Part shown: positions 54,277-64,000 of the stretch, in pieces
Layout: the number at the start of each line of letters is the position of its first letter
Position numbering within the stretch: position 1 is the stretch's first letter
NCBI RefSeq assembly: GCF_001697225.1
Contig: NZ_CP014671.1
Span: 434,001-498,000, forward strand
Reading direction: 5' to 3'
Source of the DNA: Immundisolibacter cernigliae
GTDB taxonomy: Bacteria; Pseudomonadota; Gammaproteobacteria; Immundisolibacterales; Immundisolibacteraceae
DNA: 64,000 nucleotides
Program-made: the position numbers and the translations under genes
Notes under the pieces: model-generated
The model's database searches: none
What the model was told of the DNA's origin: nothing
What the model saw: the letters and a program-made list of their open reading frames with translations, nothing else

Positions 54277-54402
54277 TTGGGCTACATCCATCACAACCCC
54301 GTGAAACACGGCCACGCCGACTGGGTTGTGGACTGGCCGTATTCATCGTTTCACCGCTACGTCGAGCGGGGTGTTTATCCCCCGGACTGGGCCGCCGGAT
54401 CA
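54277..54402 (+). pseudogene. Remnant of a REP-associated tyrosine transposase (RAYT)
   Basis: The reading frame encodes LGYIHHNPVKHGHADWVVDW and PYSSFHRYVERGVYPPDWAA, the C-terminal landmark of RAYT (TnpA-REP, Y1/HUH-type) transposases: YIHxNPVKHG, DWPxSSFHRYV and PPDW. The catalytic N-terminal part (HUH motif and tyrosine) is absent; a REP end is fused in its place. The frame continues through REP sequence to 54534, which is not gene. This is a dead fragment. Confidence 0.85.
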
Positions 54403-54443
54403 GCAGTGCGCGGGGTGAGTTTCGAGTCGCCTTGCTCTCGGAA

Positions 54444-54473
54444 GGCGGAATACGCTTCGCTATTCCGCCCTAC
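54444..54473. repeat. REP, GTAGGGCGGAATA family (reversed)
   Basis: GGCGGAATACGCTTCGCTAT then TCCGCCCTAC: hairpin followed by CTAC (GTAG on the other strand). It lies between the RAYT remnant and the IS30 end. Confidence 0.85.
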
Positions 54474-54480
54474 GCGGGCT

Positions 54481-54517
54481 CCGGGTGAGGTGTTGCACTT
54501 CAAACTTGAAACCGCCC
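54481..54517. mobile_element. IS30-type end, left copy (facing left)
   Basis: A 37-bp sequence beginning CCGGGTGAGGTGTTGCACTT is the exact reverse complement of 55129-55165. The right copy is followed by an IS30 transposase start, so this is the matching end of a second, oppositely oriented element whose body has been lost and replaced by the REP at 54444-54473. Confidence 0.75.
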
Positions 54518-54523
54518 GCAGAA

Positions 54524-54654
54524 AGCGAGCGTAGGGTGGTCAAAGGCCATAAGGCCGTGCCCACGCGGCTCTGACGAGCTTTCGACGAGCCCTTGGCGGC
54601 GACTGGCGCCGTGTTCGCGTAGGCACGCTGCGCTTTGCGCACCCTACGCTCGCT
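54524..54654. repeat. REP-like inverted repeat pair (AGCGAGCGTAGGGTG)
   Basis: AGCGAGCGTAGGGTG at 54524-54538 is repeated inverted at 54640-54654. The inner part 54617-54648 is itself a CGTAGG...CCTACG hairpin. The remaining bases 54655-54769 show no gene. No reliable ORF occurs in the 54403-54769 gap. Confidence 0.7.
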
Positions 54655-54769
54655 GACCCTTTGGGAAAGCCCTTTTTTTGACCCACGACTATCTTCCCCC
54701 AAAAGGGCTAACCTCCGAAATCAGCGGCGCGAACCCGCATAGCGGGCTTGCGTCCGCTGGATTGAGATC

Positions 54770-55123
54770 TTAGCCCACATGCAACACGCCCTTGAACCTT
54801 GAACTGAAACGCTCAACCCAAATGCCATCGACCAGAAGGCAACCGGACTCGCCTTGCGTTACACGCATGCGCAGTTCGAACGGATCACTTGCGACGCCGT
54901 CTTTGCTTGCGCGGAGCGACGCCCGTTGGTACATGCCCTGCACGAGCGGTAGCTCCGCTGTGAACGCCCAACTGCCATATTCCGGCGTAACGGAAGCACC
55001 AGAAAGGGAGATGTGGCTCTCACGTATGAAAAGCTCATCGACCTGAAGATGTCCGGGCTCATCCAAGTATTCGAGCCTGCCGGCGTATTTGTTTTGGACG
55101 TCTGGCATTGCAAAGACCTTCAT
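54770..55123 (-). CDS. Hypothetical cargo gene between two IS30 ends
   Basis: 117 residues from ATG 55121-55123, which lies just inside the right IS30 end: MKVFAMPDVQNKYAGRLEYL to VDGIWVERFSSRFKGVLHVG. It looks like a small beta-rich soluble protein (AFTAELPLVQGMYQRASLRA, ELRMRVTQGESGCLL). No family recognised. Its codon use is less biased than that of the core genes. Flanked by outward-facing insertion-sequence ends, it may have been carried between two elements. Confidence 0.6.
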   Translation of the reverse strand: MKVFAMPDVQNKYAGRLEYLDEPGHLQVDELFIRESHISLSGASVTPEYGSWAFTAELPLVQGMYQRASLRASKDGVASDPFELRMRVTQGESGCLLVDGIWVERFSSRFKGVLHVG

Positions 55124-55128
55124 ATGGG

Positions 55129-55165
55129 GGGCGGTTTCAAGTTTGAAGTGCAACACCTCACCCGG
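55129..55165. mobile_element. IS30-type end, right copy (facing right)
   Basis: 37 bp identical (inverted) to 54481-54517, containing the palindrome TTCAAGTTTGAA and ending CAACACCTCACCCGG. The IS30 transposase ATG lies 14 bases further on. Confidence 0.8.
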
Positions 55166-55179
55166 AGTAAGGTGTTGCC

Positions 55180-55434
55180 ATGGAAAAACAACCCTCGTAT
55201 ACGCAGCTGCGGCCTGAAGAGCGGGTCGTCATTGCCGGCATGGCCCGGCTGAAGGCCAGTATGCGGGCCATGGCCCGCACACTGGATCGCTCGCCCTCCA
55301 CGATCAGCCGCGAGTTGGCCCGCAACCACTCGCCCGACGCGGGCTACACCAGTGAAGCCGCCCACGGGCTGCGCACCGCACGGCGGGCCGCCACCCGGCC
55401 ACCGCGCAAGCTCAGCCCGCGTAGGGCGGAATAG
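55180..55434 (+). pseudogene. IS30 family transposase, N-terminal fragment
   Basis: MEKQPSYTQLRPEERVVIAG and MRAMARTLDRSPSTISRELA are the N-terminal helix-turn-helix of IS30 transposases. The true protein is about 320-350 residues with a DDE catalytic domain; here only about 75 codons remain before a REP (55421-55450) replaces the rest. Non-functional. Confidence 0.88.
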
Positions 55435-55450
55435 CGAAGCGTATTCCGCC
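55421..55450. repeat. REP, GTAGGGCGGAATA family, at the break of the IS30 gene
   Basis: GTAG followed by the GGCGGAATA...TATTCCGCC hairpin; the transposase reading frame is cut exactly here. A shorter relative (GTAGGGCGGATCGTGATCCG) lies at 55531-55552. Confidence 0.85.
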
Positions 55451-55492
55451 TTCCGGGTTGCAGTTACTCGCGAGAGCTGTTGCGTCGACACG

Positions 55493-55525
55493 TTAAAACA
55501 AAAAATACCGCTGCGCGAGCGGCAG
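55493..55525 (-). pseudogene. Second copy of the last 11 codons of ureC
   Basis: On the minus strand the bases read CTG CCG CTC GCG CAG CGG, then codons for YFLF and TAA, giving [10 protein letters not shown]-stop. The intact ureC ends with the same ten residues and TGA at 56275-56307; 29 bases are identical and the only differences are the third base of the last codon and the middle base of the stop. The copy lies 750 bases beyond the ureC stop, on the other side of the toxin-antitoxin pair. The remaining 55451-55559 bases hold no gene. Confidence 0.85.
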
Positions 55526-55559
55526 CCCGCGTAGGGCGGATCGTGATCCGCCTTCCGCG

Positions 55560-55979
55560 TCAAGCTCCGGACCGGAGCTTTTTGAGCGCCTGCGCCGCAG
55601 TCAGAATCGGAATGCCTTGGTGGCTTCCCAGCGTCAGTAGATCGTCATCGCCCGAGACGACGGCATCGGCCCGCGCGGCCAGGGCGCAGGCGAGCACGTG
55701 ATCGTCGTCAGGATCGCGGCAGACGCGCTGCGTTTCGGCCGGGATCACGTGCACGGCCAGTGCCGCATAGCCATCGAACAGATCAGCTGCACGCAGTCCG
55801 CGCCTGACGAGTTGCCTGGCGAACTTGGGCCGACTCAGCACGCCTTCCAACTCAGCCAGCAGCGCGGTACTGCACGCCAACTCGATGCCTTGCGTTTCGG
55901 CGGCATCTATCAGCTGCCCGGATGGGCCGCCCCACAGCAGCCCCGAAATGACCGTGTTGGTGTCAAGGACCAGGCGCAC
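55560..55979 (-). CDS. PIN-domain toxin (VapC-like ribonuclease)
   Basis: 139 residues: MRLVLDTNTVISGLLWGGPS opens with the first PIN aspartate (LDTN), the ELEGVLSRPKFA region holds a conserved glutamate, and CRDPDDDHVLACALAARADA and VVSGDDDLLTLG hold the other acids. This is the putative-toxin PIN subfamily (COG1569-like). Expected to cut RNA. It overlaps the antitoxin gene by 17 bases and follows it. Confidence 0.9.
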   Translation of the reverse strand: MRLVLDTNTVISGLLWGGPSGQLIDAAETQGIELACSTALLAELEGVLSRPKFARQLVRRGLRAADLFDGYAALAVHVIPAETQRVCRDPDDDHVLACALAARADAVVSGDDDLLTLGSHQGIPILTAAQALKKLRSGA

Positions 55980-56205
55980 GCCGCTGCCCGGCCCGGTAGG
56001 CGCGGATTTCAGCTTGGATTTCGTCGGCCGTCATCGGCGGCAGCGGATCGGCAGCGAGCATTTCGCGAGCGGCGCGCAGGCGCTTGAGGCGCTCGGCGCG
56101 CAACTGCTCGCGCAGCAAGGCTGCGATCTTGTCCGAAGTGAGCAGGCCGGCTTTGGCGGCTTCCTTGGCCAACGGCCCGGGCAAGCTAATCTGTACGGTG
56201 GTCAT
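55963..56205 (-). CDS. Antitoxin partner of the PIN toxin
   Basis: 80 residues: MTTVQISLPGPLAKEAAKAG begins like a ribbon-helix-helix strand and helix (TVQISLPGPLAKEAAKAGLL), then SDKIAALLREQLRAERLKRL and a C-terminal DEIQAEIRAYRAGQRRAPGP that would wrap the toxin. Position, size and overlap fit an antitoxin that represses its own operon. A REP (56219-56249) lies immediately upstream. Confidence 0.82.
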   Translation of the reverse strand: MTTVQISLPGPLAKEAAKAGLLTSDKIAALLREQLRAERLKRLRAAREMLAADPLPPMTADEIQAEIRAYRAGQRRAPGP

Positions 56206-56218
56206 TGGGTAAGCTCGC

Positions 56219-56249
56219 GTAGGATGGGTGGAGCGCAGCGTAACCCATC
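56219..56249. repeat. REP, GTAGGATGGGT family
   Basis: GTAG, then GATGGGT (56223-56229) ... ACCCATC (56243-56249). A very common proteobacterial intergenic repeat, here between ureC and the antitoxin gene. Confidence 0.8.
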
Positions 56250-56274
56250 ATTCCCTTCTCCCTCTTCCTCTTCC

Positions 56275-57977
<1,703 letters not shown>

Positions 57978-57981
<4 letters not shown>

Positions 57982-58295
57982 GGCTGCGCCTCCAGTTGGC
58001 CCATGACTTCGCCCCGAAAGCCGTACACCTCGCGCGTGCCGGCGTAGGCCACCAGCGTCACTTCGCGCGTCTGGCCCGGCTCGAAGCGCACCGCGGTGCC
58101 GGCCGGGATGTCGAGCCGCATGCCACGCGCGAAGGCACGGTCGAAACGCAGCGCGGGGTTGGTCTCGGCGAAGTGGTAGTGCGAGCCGACCTGGATCGGC
58201 CGGTCGCCGGTGTTCGCGACGGCCAGGGTGATGGTTGGCCGGCCGGCGTTGAGTTCAATCTCGCCGGGGGCGGTGTCGAGTTCTCCGGGGATCAT
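57978..58295 (-). CDS. ureB: Urease beta subunit
   Basis: 105 residues from ATG 58295: [40 protein letters not shown] and [20 protein letters not shown], the normal full-length beta subunit. The gamma-subunit gene ureA, normally just upstream, is missing; kdpE lies 97 bases away instead. The upstream part of the open frame (58296-58421) has no similarity to ureA. Confidence 0.95.
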
Positions 58296-58392
58296 GCGGT
58301 GTGCTCCTCTGGACTGCCTTGCTCGGCGCCTGAGTTGCGCCACGCCTGCACGGCAAGCAATCCACGCGCCAGAAAAACCTTCCCATGAGGAT

Positions 58393-59076
58393 TCAGGCTG
58401 GCGCGTAGCGGTAACCCACACCCGTTTCGGTCAGCAGGAACACCGGCCGGGCGGGGTCGACCTCCAGCTTGTGGCGCAGGCGTGCCATGTAGATGCGCAG
58501 GTAGTGGCCCTGCTCCACCGCCGCCGGCCCCCAGACTTCGCGCAGCAGGTGGCGCTGGGTGAGCACCTTGCCGGGATGGCGCAGCAGCGCCGCCAACAGG
58601 CGCAGCTCGGTCTGCGTCAGGTGGATGTCCTGCCCGTCGCGGGTTACGCGGCGGTGTGCCAGATCGACGGTCACATCCCCCAGCAACAGCACCGGTTCGC
58701 CGCCCTCGCCTGCCCGGCTGCGGCGCAGCGCTACCCGCACCCGCGCCAGCAGCTCCGCGACACCGAAGGGTTTGGTGAGGTAATCGTCCGCGCCGGCATC
58801 GAGCGCCGCGACCTTGTCGGTTTCCTCGACCCGCGCCGACAGCACGATCACCGGCATCGAACTCCAGGCGCGCAGCGCGATGATGAAGTCCCGGCCGTCG
58901 CCATCGGGCAGGCCCAGATCGAGGATCACCAGATCCGGCCTGCGCGTACCGGCCTCGATCAGGCCGCGCGCCAGCGTCTGCGCCTCGGATACGCGCAGGC
59001 CTTCACCCTCCAGCGCGCGGCGCACGAACAGGCGGATGGTGGGGTCGTCCTCGACGATCAGGATGTTGCCGTCGAT
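58393..59076 (-). CDS. kdpE: KdpE response regulator (no canonical start codon)
   Basis: About 227 residues. Receiver domain: [20 protein letters not shown], phosphoacceptor D53 ([13 protein letters not shown]) and [17 protein letters not shown]; OmpR-type winged helix: [20 protein letters not shown] and [16 protein letters not shown]. The frame holds no ATG, GTG or TTG near the expected start. The ATC at 59074-59076, four residues before ILIVEDD and behind GGGGGAAGG, is the best fit. It overlaps the kdpD stop (59058). Activates kdp expression at low potassium. Confidence 0.88.
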   Translation of the reverse strand: MDGNILIVEDDPTIRLFVRRALEGEGLRVSEAQTLARGLIEAGTRRPDLVILDLGLPDGDGRDFIIALRAWSSMPVIVLSARVEETDKVAALDAGADDYLTKPFGVAELLARVRVALRRSRAGEGGEPVLLLGDVTVDLAHRRVTRDGQDIHLTQTELRLLAALLRHPGKVLTQRHLLREVWGPAAVEQGHYLRIYMARLRHKLEVDPARPVFLLTETGVGYRYAPA

Positions 59077-61814
59077 GGCCCTTCCCCCACATGGCCTGGC
59101 AGGCCTCCCTCGATCGGCACAGCCGGGGGCGCCGTCAGCGGCAAGGTGAACACGAAGCGCGCGCCGCCTGCGGGGCGATTCTCGGCCCGGATGCGCCCGC
59201 CGTGGGCGTCGACGATGGCCTGGCAGATGGCCAGACCCAGGCCCACGCCGGCAATGGCCGATTCGCGCTGGCCGCGGGCAAAGCGCTCGAACAGGATCCG
59301 CTCCTGGCCGATTGGCAGGCCGGGGCCTTCGTCCCACACCGCCACTTCCAGCGCGTCACCCTGCGTGCGGACAGTGATGCCCAGCGGCGTGCCGGGCGGC
59401 GTGTACTTGATGGCGTTGTCGATCAGGTTCACCAGTACCCGCTCCAGCATCACGGCATCGCCCTGCACCAGCGGCAGGTCGGCCGGCAGGTCGGTTTGCA
59501 ACGGATGGCCGGCGAGCGACGGCTCCAGCGCCTTGATCGCTGCGCCGATGAGCTCCTCCAGCGCCAGCCAGTCCTTGCGCGGCTGCACCGTGCCCGATTG
59601 CAGGCGCGCCATTTCCAGCAGATTGTCGACCAGCCGGCTGGTGCGCAGCGCCTGGTCGCGGATGGCGGCGGCAGTTTCGCTTTCCGGCGCCTGCACCGCC
59701 AGCAGTTGCAGGGTGAGCGTGTCGGCCAGGCCCACCAGTGCGGTGAGTGGCGTGCGCAGATCGTGCGACAGCGCCGCCAGCAACGAGCTGCGCAGGCGTT
59801 CGGATTCGGCGCCCAGCTGGCTGCCGTGCGCTTCGGTAACGAAGTGCAGCCGCTCCAGCGCCATCGCGATCAGCGCCGCGTAGGTGTCCAGCAGGCGGCG
59901 CTGTTCTGGGATGTGCAGCAGGCGCGGGTGGCTCGGCGCCACCACCAGCACGCCGCGCACCCCGACCGGTGCCTTCAGTGGCAGGTAGGCGGCGCTGGCG
60001 GCCGGCAGGGTGTCGGTGCCGATGCCGGCCGGCTCGCCGTGATCGAAACACCACTGCGCGACGGCGACATCGACGGTCGGCGCTTGGATATCCCCGGGCA
60101 GGAGCTTACCGGCGGCATCGGGCAGCAGCACGGTCGCCTGGGCGCGAAAGCTCGCCTCCACGAAGCGGTCGCTGATCGCCGCCACCTGTGACTCGCTCAA
60201 TGCCGAGGCCAGCGCCTTGGCCATCTGGTAGAGGTTGCGGATGCGCTCTTCGCGGTGGCCGGCGATGCGCGCCTGATAGCGCAGCAGCGCGGTCAGATGG
60301 CCGATGGCGAGGCCGACAATAAGCATCACGGCGAAGGTGAGCAGATATTGGGCGTCGCTGACGGCAAAGGTCAGATGCGGCGGCACGAAGAAGAAATCGA
60401 ACAGCGCCACCGACAACACCGCTATCAGCACGGCTGGCCCACGCCCCCAGCGGAACGCCACCAGCACCACGCCGAGCAGGAACAGCATGACGATGTTGGT
60501 CAGCTCGAGGTAATGCCGCAGGGGCGCGGCCAGCGCCGTGATGCCCAGGCACAGCAGCGCCGCCGCGACGTAACGCGGCCAGATCGCTTTGGCGATCCGA
60601 GGCGCGGGCGCGTCGTCAACCGCCACACGGCGTTGCGGTGGGCGCCCATCGTCACCGCCGCGCGCCACCGCGATCAGGTCGATGTCCGGCGCGCGCTCGC
60701 CCAGCCGACGCATGAACTGGCCCCACCAACGCCGCTGTGGTCGCGCCCGCCGACCGATGACGATCTTGCCCAGATTGCGCTCGCGAGCGTAGTCGAGCGC
60801 CGCATCCACCAGATCCGGCGCCGCCAGCACCGCCGTTTCCGCCCCCATCTCCTGCGCCAGCCTGAGCATGGCGAGGATGGCGCCGCGCTGCGCTTCCGGC
60901 AGCCGCTGCAGGCGCGGCGTTTCGATGTAGATCGCGTGCCAATGGGCGTTCAGCCGGCTCGCCAGGCGCGCCGCCGTGCGCACCAGCTTGCCGTCGGTGT
61001 CGCCCGGCCCCAGGCACACCAGTAGCGATTCGCTGGTGGCCCACACCTGGCTGCCGGGCGTGGCCAGGCGCGCGCCCTGCATCTGCGCATCGACCCGCTC
61101 GGCGGTGCGTCGCAGCGCCAGGTCGCGCAGCGCAATCAGGTTGCCGCGGCGAAAGAAATGCTCGGCGGCCCGCGCCGCCTGCTCGGGCAGGTAGACCTTG
61201 CCCTCCTTGAGCCGCGTGAGCAGGTCATCCGGCGGCAGGTCCACCAGCGCCACCTCGTCGGCGGCGTCGAATACCCGGTCGGACACCGTCTCCCAGACGC
61301 GCACGCCGGTGATGCCGCCCACCACGTCGTTGAGGCTCTCCAAGTGCTGCACGTTGAGCGTGGTCCAGACATTGATGCCGGCGGCGAGCAGTTCCTCCAC
61401 GTCCTGCCAGCGCTTGGGATGCCGGCAACCGGGCAGATTGGAGTGGGCGAGTTCATCCACCAACAGCAACGCCGGGCGACGTTCGAGGGCAGCGTCGAGG
61501 TCGAATTCCGTCAGCGCGCGCTGGTGATGCTGCACGGGTTTGCGCGGCAGGATTTCGAGCCCGTCCAGCAGGGCCTGGGTCTCGGGCCGGCCATGCGTTT
61601 CGACCAGCCCAACCACCACGTCGACGCCCTGCGCGTGCGCCTGGCCGGCGGCGGCGAGCATGGCGTAGGTCTTGCCGACGCCGGGCGCCGCCCCGAAGAA
61701 AATTTTCAGCTTGCCGCGCCGCGCCGCCGCCTCATCGGCGGTCACCTGTCGCAGCAGGGCATCCGGGTCGGGGCGGCCGGGGACCTCAGTCAAGCGGCTG
61801 CGCCTCGTGGCCAT
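59058..61814 (-). CDS. kdpD: KdpD sensor histidine kinase
   Basis: 918 residues. N-terminal KdpD domain with P-loop [12 protein letters not shown] and [18 protein letters not shown], a Usp-like domain ([20 protein letters not shown] to [20 protein letters not shown]), four membrane helices (about 405-505), a GAF domain, the phosphorylated H684 ([10 protein letters not shown]), and the ATPase motifs NLIDNAIKY and WDEGPGLP. Senses potassium limitation. Overlaps kdpC by 29 bases. Confidence 0.95.
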   Translation of the reverse strand: MATRRSRLTEVPGRPDPDALLRQVTADEAAARRGKLKIFFGAAPGVGKTYAMLAAAGQAHAQGVDVVVGLVETHGRPETQALLDGLEILPRKPVQHHQRALTEFDLDAALERRPALLLVDELAHSNLPGCRHPKRWQDVEELLAAGINVWTTLNVQHLESLNDVVGGITGVRVWETVSDRVFDAADEVALVDLPPDDLLTRLKEGKVYLPEQAARAAEHFFRRGNLIALRDLALRRTAERVDAQMQGARLATPGSQVWATSESLLVCLGPGDTDGKLVRTAARLASRLNAHWHAIYIETPRLQRLPEAQRGAILAMLRLAQEMGAETAVLAAPDLVDAALDYARERNLGKIVIGRRARPQRRWWGQFMRRLGERAPDIDLIAVARGGDDGRPPQRRVAVDDAPAPRIAKAIWPRYVAAALLCLGITALAAPLRHYLELTNIVMLFLLGVVLVAFRWGRGPAVLIAVLSVALFDFFFVPPHLTFAVSDAQYLLTFAVMLIVGLAIGHLTALLRYQARIAGHREERIRNLYQMAKALASALSESQVAAISDRFVEASFRAQATVLLPDAAGKLLPGDIQAPTVDVAVAQWCFDHGEPAGIGTDTLPAASAAYLPLKAPVGVRGVLVVAPSHPRLLHIPEQRRLLDTYAALIAMALERLHFVTEAHGSQLGAESERLRSSLLAALSHDLRTPLTALVGLADTLTLQLLAVQAPESETAAAIRDQALRTSRLVDNLLEMARLQSGTVQPRKDWLALEELIGAAIKALEPSLAGHPLQTDLPADLPLVQGDAVMLERVLVNLIDNAIKYTPPGTPLGITVRTQGDALEVAVWDEGPGLPIGQERILFERFARGQRESAIAGVGLGLAICQAIVDAHGGRIRAENRPAGGARFVFTLPLTAPPAVPIEGGLPGHVGEGPSTATS

Positions 61815-62373
61815 CCAGCGCCAGGTTGAGCTTGAGCACGTTCACCCGTGGCTCGCCGAGGACGCCGAGCCACGGGCGCGCCGCCTGCTGCTCGATCAGC
61901 GCCTGGACGGTCTCGGCCGGCAGGCTTCTCGCCTTCGCCACCCGCGTCACCTGGAAGCGCGCAGCCGCGAGCGAGATGTCGGGGTCGAGACCACTGCCGG
62001 AGGCGGTCACCAGATCGACCGGGACCGGTTTGTCGTTGCCGGGATCGGCGGCCCTGAGCGCCGCGACGCGCACCTTGACTACATCCGTCAGCGCCGGGTT
62101 GAGCGGCCCCTGGTTCGAGCCGCCGGATGCGGCGGCGTTGTAGGGCTGCGGGCCGGTGGCCGAGGGCCGGCCCCAGAAGTACTGCGCACCGGTGAAGGGC
62201 TGGCCGATCAGCGCCGAGCCGACCGGCTTGCCGTTCACCGCCTGGATCGACCCATTGGCCGCATGCGCAAACAACAACTGGCCGACTCCGGTCACCGCGA
62301 GCGGATAGGCGAGCCCAGTCAGCACGCTCAGCAGCGCGAACAGCGAGAGTGCGGGACGTAACAGGGATGTCAT
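61786..62373 (-). CDS. kdpC: Potassium-transporting ATPase, KdpC subunit
   Basis: 195 residues. One N-terminal membrane helix ([20 protein letters not shown]), then the family motifs [46 protein letters not shown] and [20 protein letters not shown]. Stabilises the KdpFABC complex and aids nucleotide binding. Lies 11 bases after kdpB. Confidence 0.96.
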   Translation of the reverse strand: MTSLLRPALSLFALLSVLTGLAYPLAVTGVGQLLFAHAANGSIQAVNGKPVGSALIGQPFTGAQYFWGRPSATGPQPYNAAASGGSNQGPLNPALTDVVKVRVAALRAADPGNDKPVPVDLVTASGSGLDPDISLAAARFQVTRVAKARSLPAETVQALIEQQAARPWLGVLGEPRVNVLKLNLALDGHEAQPLD

Positions 62374-62384
62374 GACGATGCTCC

Positions 62385-64000
62385 TTACACCAGACCCAGC
62401 GCCGTGAGGCCCAGATCGATGAGCTTGATGCCCAGGAACGGAACGATGATTCCGCCCAGGCCGTAGATTGCGAGGTTGCGTCGCAACACCACGCCGGCGC
62501 CCTGCGGCCGGTAGGCGATGCCCTTCAGCGCCAGCGGAATCAACACCACGATGATCAGGGCATTGAAAATCACCGCCGACAGGATGGCCGACATGGGGCT
62601 GGCCAGCCCCATGACATTGAGCGCATCGAGCTGCGGGTAGATCGCCACGAACAGCGCCGGGATGATGGCGAAATACTTGGCCAGGTCGTTCGCGATGCTG
62701 AAGGTGGTCAGCGCGCCGCGGGTCATCAGCATCTGCTTGCCGACCGCCACGACTTCCAGCAGCTTGGTCGGATTCGAGTCCAGATCGACCATGTTGCCGG
62801 CCTCCTTCGCCGCCTGGGTGCCGCTGTGCATGGCCACCGCGACATCGGCCTGGGCCAGCGCCGGTGCATCGTTGGTGCCGTCGCCGGTCATCGCCACCAG
62901 CCGGCCCTCGGCCTGGTACTGGCGGATCAGCTTGAGTTTGTCCTCGGGCGTCGCCTCGGCGAGAAAGTCGTCCACGCCGGCCTCGGCGGCGATGGCGGCG
63001 GCGGTCAGGCGGTTGTCGCCGGTGATCATCACCGTCTTGATGCCCATGCGCCGCAGCTCGGCGAAGCGCTCCCTGATGCCGCCCTTGACGATGTCCTTGA
63101 GCTCGATCACGCCCAGCACGCGCGCACCGTCTGCCACCACCAGCGGCGTGCTGCCGCGGCGCGACACTTCCTCTGCCGCCTGAATCGCATCGCCCGGAAA
63201 GTGGCCGCCGTTGGCCTCGACGTGCATGCGGATCGCCTCCATCGCGCCTTTGCGGATCTGCCGGTCGCCCAAATTGACGCCGCTCATGCGCGTCTGCGCC
63301 GAGAACGGCACGAAGGTCGCGCCCAGCGCATGAATGTCGCGTTCGCGCAGATTGAAGCGCTGCTTGGCCAGCACCACCACGCTGCGCCCCTCGGGGGTTT
63401 CATCGGCCAGCGAGGCGAGCTGGGCAGCATCGGCCAGTTCCTGCTCGGTCACTCCCGCCACCGGCAGAAAGGCCGCCGCCTGACGGTTGCCCAGCGTGAT
63501 GGTGCCGGTCTTGTCGAGCAGCAGCACGTCCACGTCGCCGGCCGCCTCCACCGCGCGCCCGGAGGTGGCGATGACGTTGGCGCCCAGCATGCGGCTCATG
63601 CCGGCGATGCCGATGGCCGACAGCAGCGCGCCGATGGTGGTCGGAATCAGGCACACCAGCAGCGCCACCAGCGCAGTCACCGTGACCGGACTGCCAGCCC
63701 CGGCAGTGGCCACTGCGAACAGCGAATACGGCAGCAGCGTCACGGTTGCCAGCAGAAAGATCAGCGTCAGCGCCACCAGCAAAATGGTGAGCGCGATCTC
63801 GTTGGGCGTCTTCTGCCGTTTGGCACCCTCGACCAGCGCGATCATGCGATCGACGAAGGTCTCGCCGGGGTTGGCGGTGACGCGCACCACGATCCAGTCC
63901 GACAGCACCGTGGTGCCGCCGGTGACGGCCGAGAAATCGCCGCCCGACTCGCGGATCACCGGCGCCGACTCGCCGGTGATGGCGCTCTCGTTGACCGAGG
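62385..64000 (-). CDS. kdpB: Potassium-transporting P-type ATPase, KdpB subunit (5' end outside window)
   Basis: The frame is open to the right edge, where it reads [18 protein letters not shown], so about 538 codons are present and roughly 150-160 N-terminal residues are missing. P-type hallmarks: TGES, the phosphorylated [41 protein letters not shown] and [20 protein letters not shown]. The catalytic subunit of the high-affinity potassium pump. kdpF and kdpA should lie further upstream. Confidence 0.96.
   Translation of the reverse strand, partial: SVNESAITGESAPVIRESGGDFSAVTGGTTVLSDWIVVRVTANPGETFVDRMIALVEGAKRQKTPNEIALTILLVALTLIFLLATVTLLPYSLFAVATAGAGSPVTVTALVALLVCLIPTTIGALLSAIGIAGMSRMLGANVIATSGRAVEAAGDVDVLLLDKTGTITLGNRQAAAFLPVAGVTEQELADAAQLASLADETPEGRSVVVLAKQRFNLRERDIHALGATFVPFSAQTRMSGVNLGDRQIRKGAMEAIRMHVEANGGHFPGDAIQAAEEVSRRGSTPLVVADGARVLGVIELKDIVKGGIRERFAELRRMGIKTVMITGDNRLTAAAIAAEAGVDDFLAEATPEDKLKLIRQYQAEGRLVAMTGDGTNDAPALAQADVAVAMHSGTQAAKEAGNMVDLDSNPTKLLEVVAVGKQMLMTRGALTTFSIANDLAKYFAIIPALFVAIYPQLDALNVMGLASPMSAILSAVIFNALIIVVLIPLALKGIAYRPQGAGVVLRRNLAIYGLGGIIVPFLGIKLIDLGLTALGLV

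Noticed and set aside
54460-54702. An 80-residue minus-strand ORF
   Set aside because: It consists of REP and IS30-end sequence; similar translated repeats recur elsewhere and do not form a protein.
58296-58421. Possible ureA remnant upstream of ureB
   Set aside because: The translated extension has no gamma-subunit motif; it is ordinary intergenic sequence.

Overview
The window is high-GC bacterial DNA, densely coded on both strands, and reads as a chromosome segment of a gammaproteobacterium that degrades aromatic compounds. The dapF-DUF484-xerC block, an FNR whose four cysteines and recognition-helix residues carry the same numbers as E. coli FNR, ihfB, glnE, bepA, holC-valS and pepA are core genes of that class. 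Several Rieske ring-hydroxylating dioxygenases and a catechol meta-cleavage block point to a PAH or aromatic degrader. From memory the content resembles Immundisolibacter, but that is inference only.

Layout. 1-165: truncated four-helix-bundle (S23/IVP-type) gene at the left edge. 224-9994 (minus strand): exopolysaccharide/exosortase-B locus, transcribed epsD-epsB-epsL-epsE-epsF-epsG-xrtB-epsI-gmd. 10361-13641 (plus): DUF815 ATPase (frameshifted), dapF, DUF484, xerC. 13928-16880 (minus): fnr, marC, mtfA, NAD(P)-binding protein. 17089-18964 (plus): dioxygenase alpha and beta subunits behind an FNR-like box. 19151-23798: lipoprotein, tadA, C-C bond hydrolase, ihfB, universal stress protein, MFS transporter, membrane protein. 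24095-25354: a dioxygenase alpha subunit without a beta. 25704-30007 (plus): RRM protein, DUF1244, glycine-zipper lipoprotein, glnE. 30043-33798 (minus): catechol 2,3-dioxygenase, HbpS-like protein, 2-hydroxymuconic semialdehyde dehydrogenase and 2-oxopent-4-enoate hydratase. 33978-37391: conserved unknown, PanE-like reductase, TusA-like protein, BepA-like protease. 37667-43186 (minus): valS, unknown, holC, pepA. 43363-49499: PPC-like repeat protein, BenAB-like dioxygenase, amidohydrolase, zinc alcohol dehydrogenase. 49500-51480: AT-richer accessory patch with two REP-bounded miniature elements. 51520-54083: gloA, small membrane protein, metY, CoA-binding protein. 54084-56250: mobile-element graveyard (RAYT remnant, IS30 ends and transposase fragment, REPs, PIN toxin-antitoxin pair). 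56275-58295 (minus): ureC and ureB alone. 58393-64000 (minus): kdpE, kdpD, kdpC and most of kdpB.

How the genes work together. The dioxygenases would hydroxylate aromatic rings. The catechol 2,3-dioxygenase block opens catechols by meta cleavage and carries the product through the oxidative branch to 2-oxopent-4-enoate hydration; the BphD-like hydrolase could serve the hydrolytic branch. No ferredoxin, reductase, cis-diol dehydrogenase, tautomerase, decarboxylase or aldolase is present, so the pathway must be completed elsewhere. The eps locus encodes Wzx/Wzy-type chain-length, export and priming functions plus the exosortase.

The most unusual observations are: a second copy of the last 11 codons of ureC beyond a toxin-antitoxin module; miniature elements whose terminal repeats match the sequence abutting a decayed RAYT transposase; an apparent epsD-epsB fusion and a DUF815 break, each explained by one missing base in a 5-base C run; a kdpE without a canonical start codon; and an FNR-like box in front of an oxygenase.
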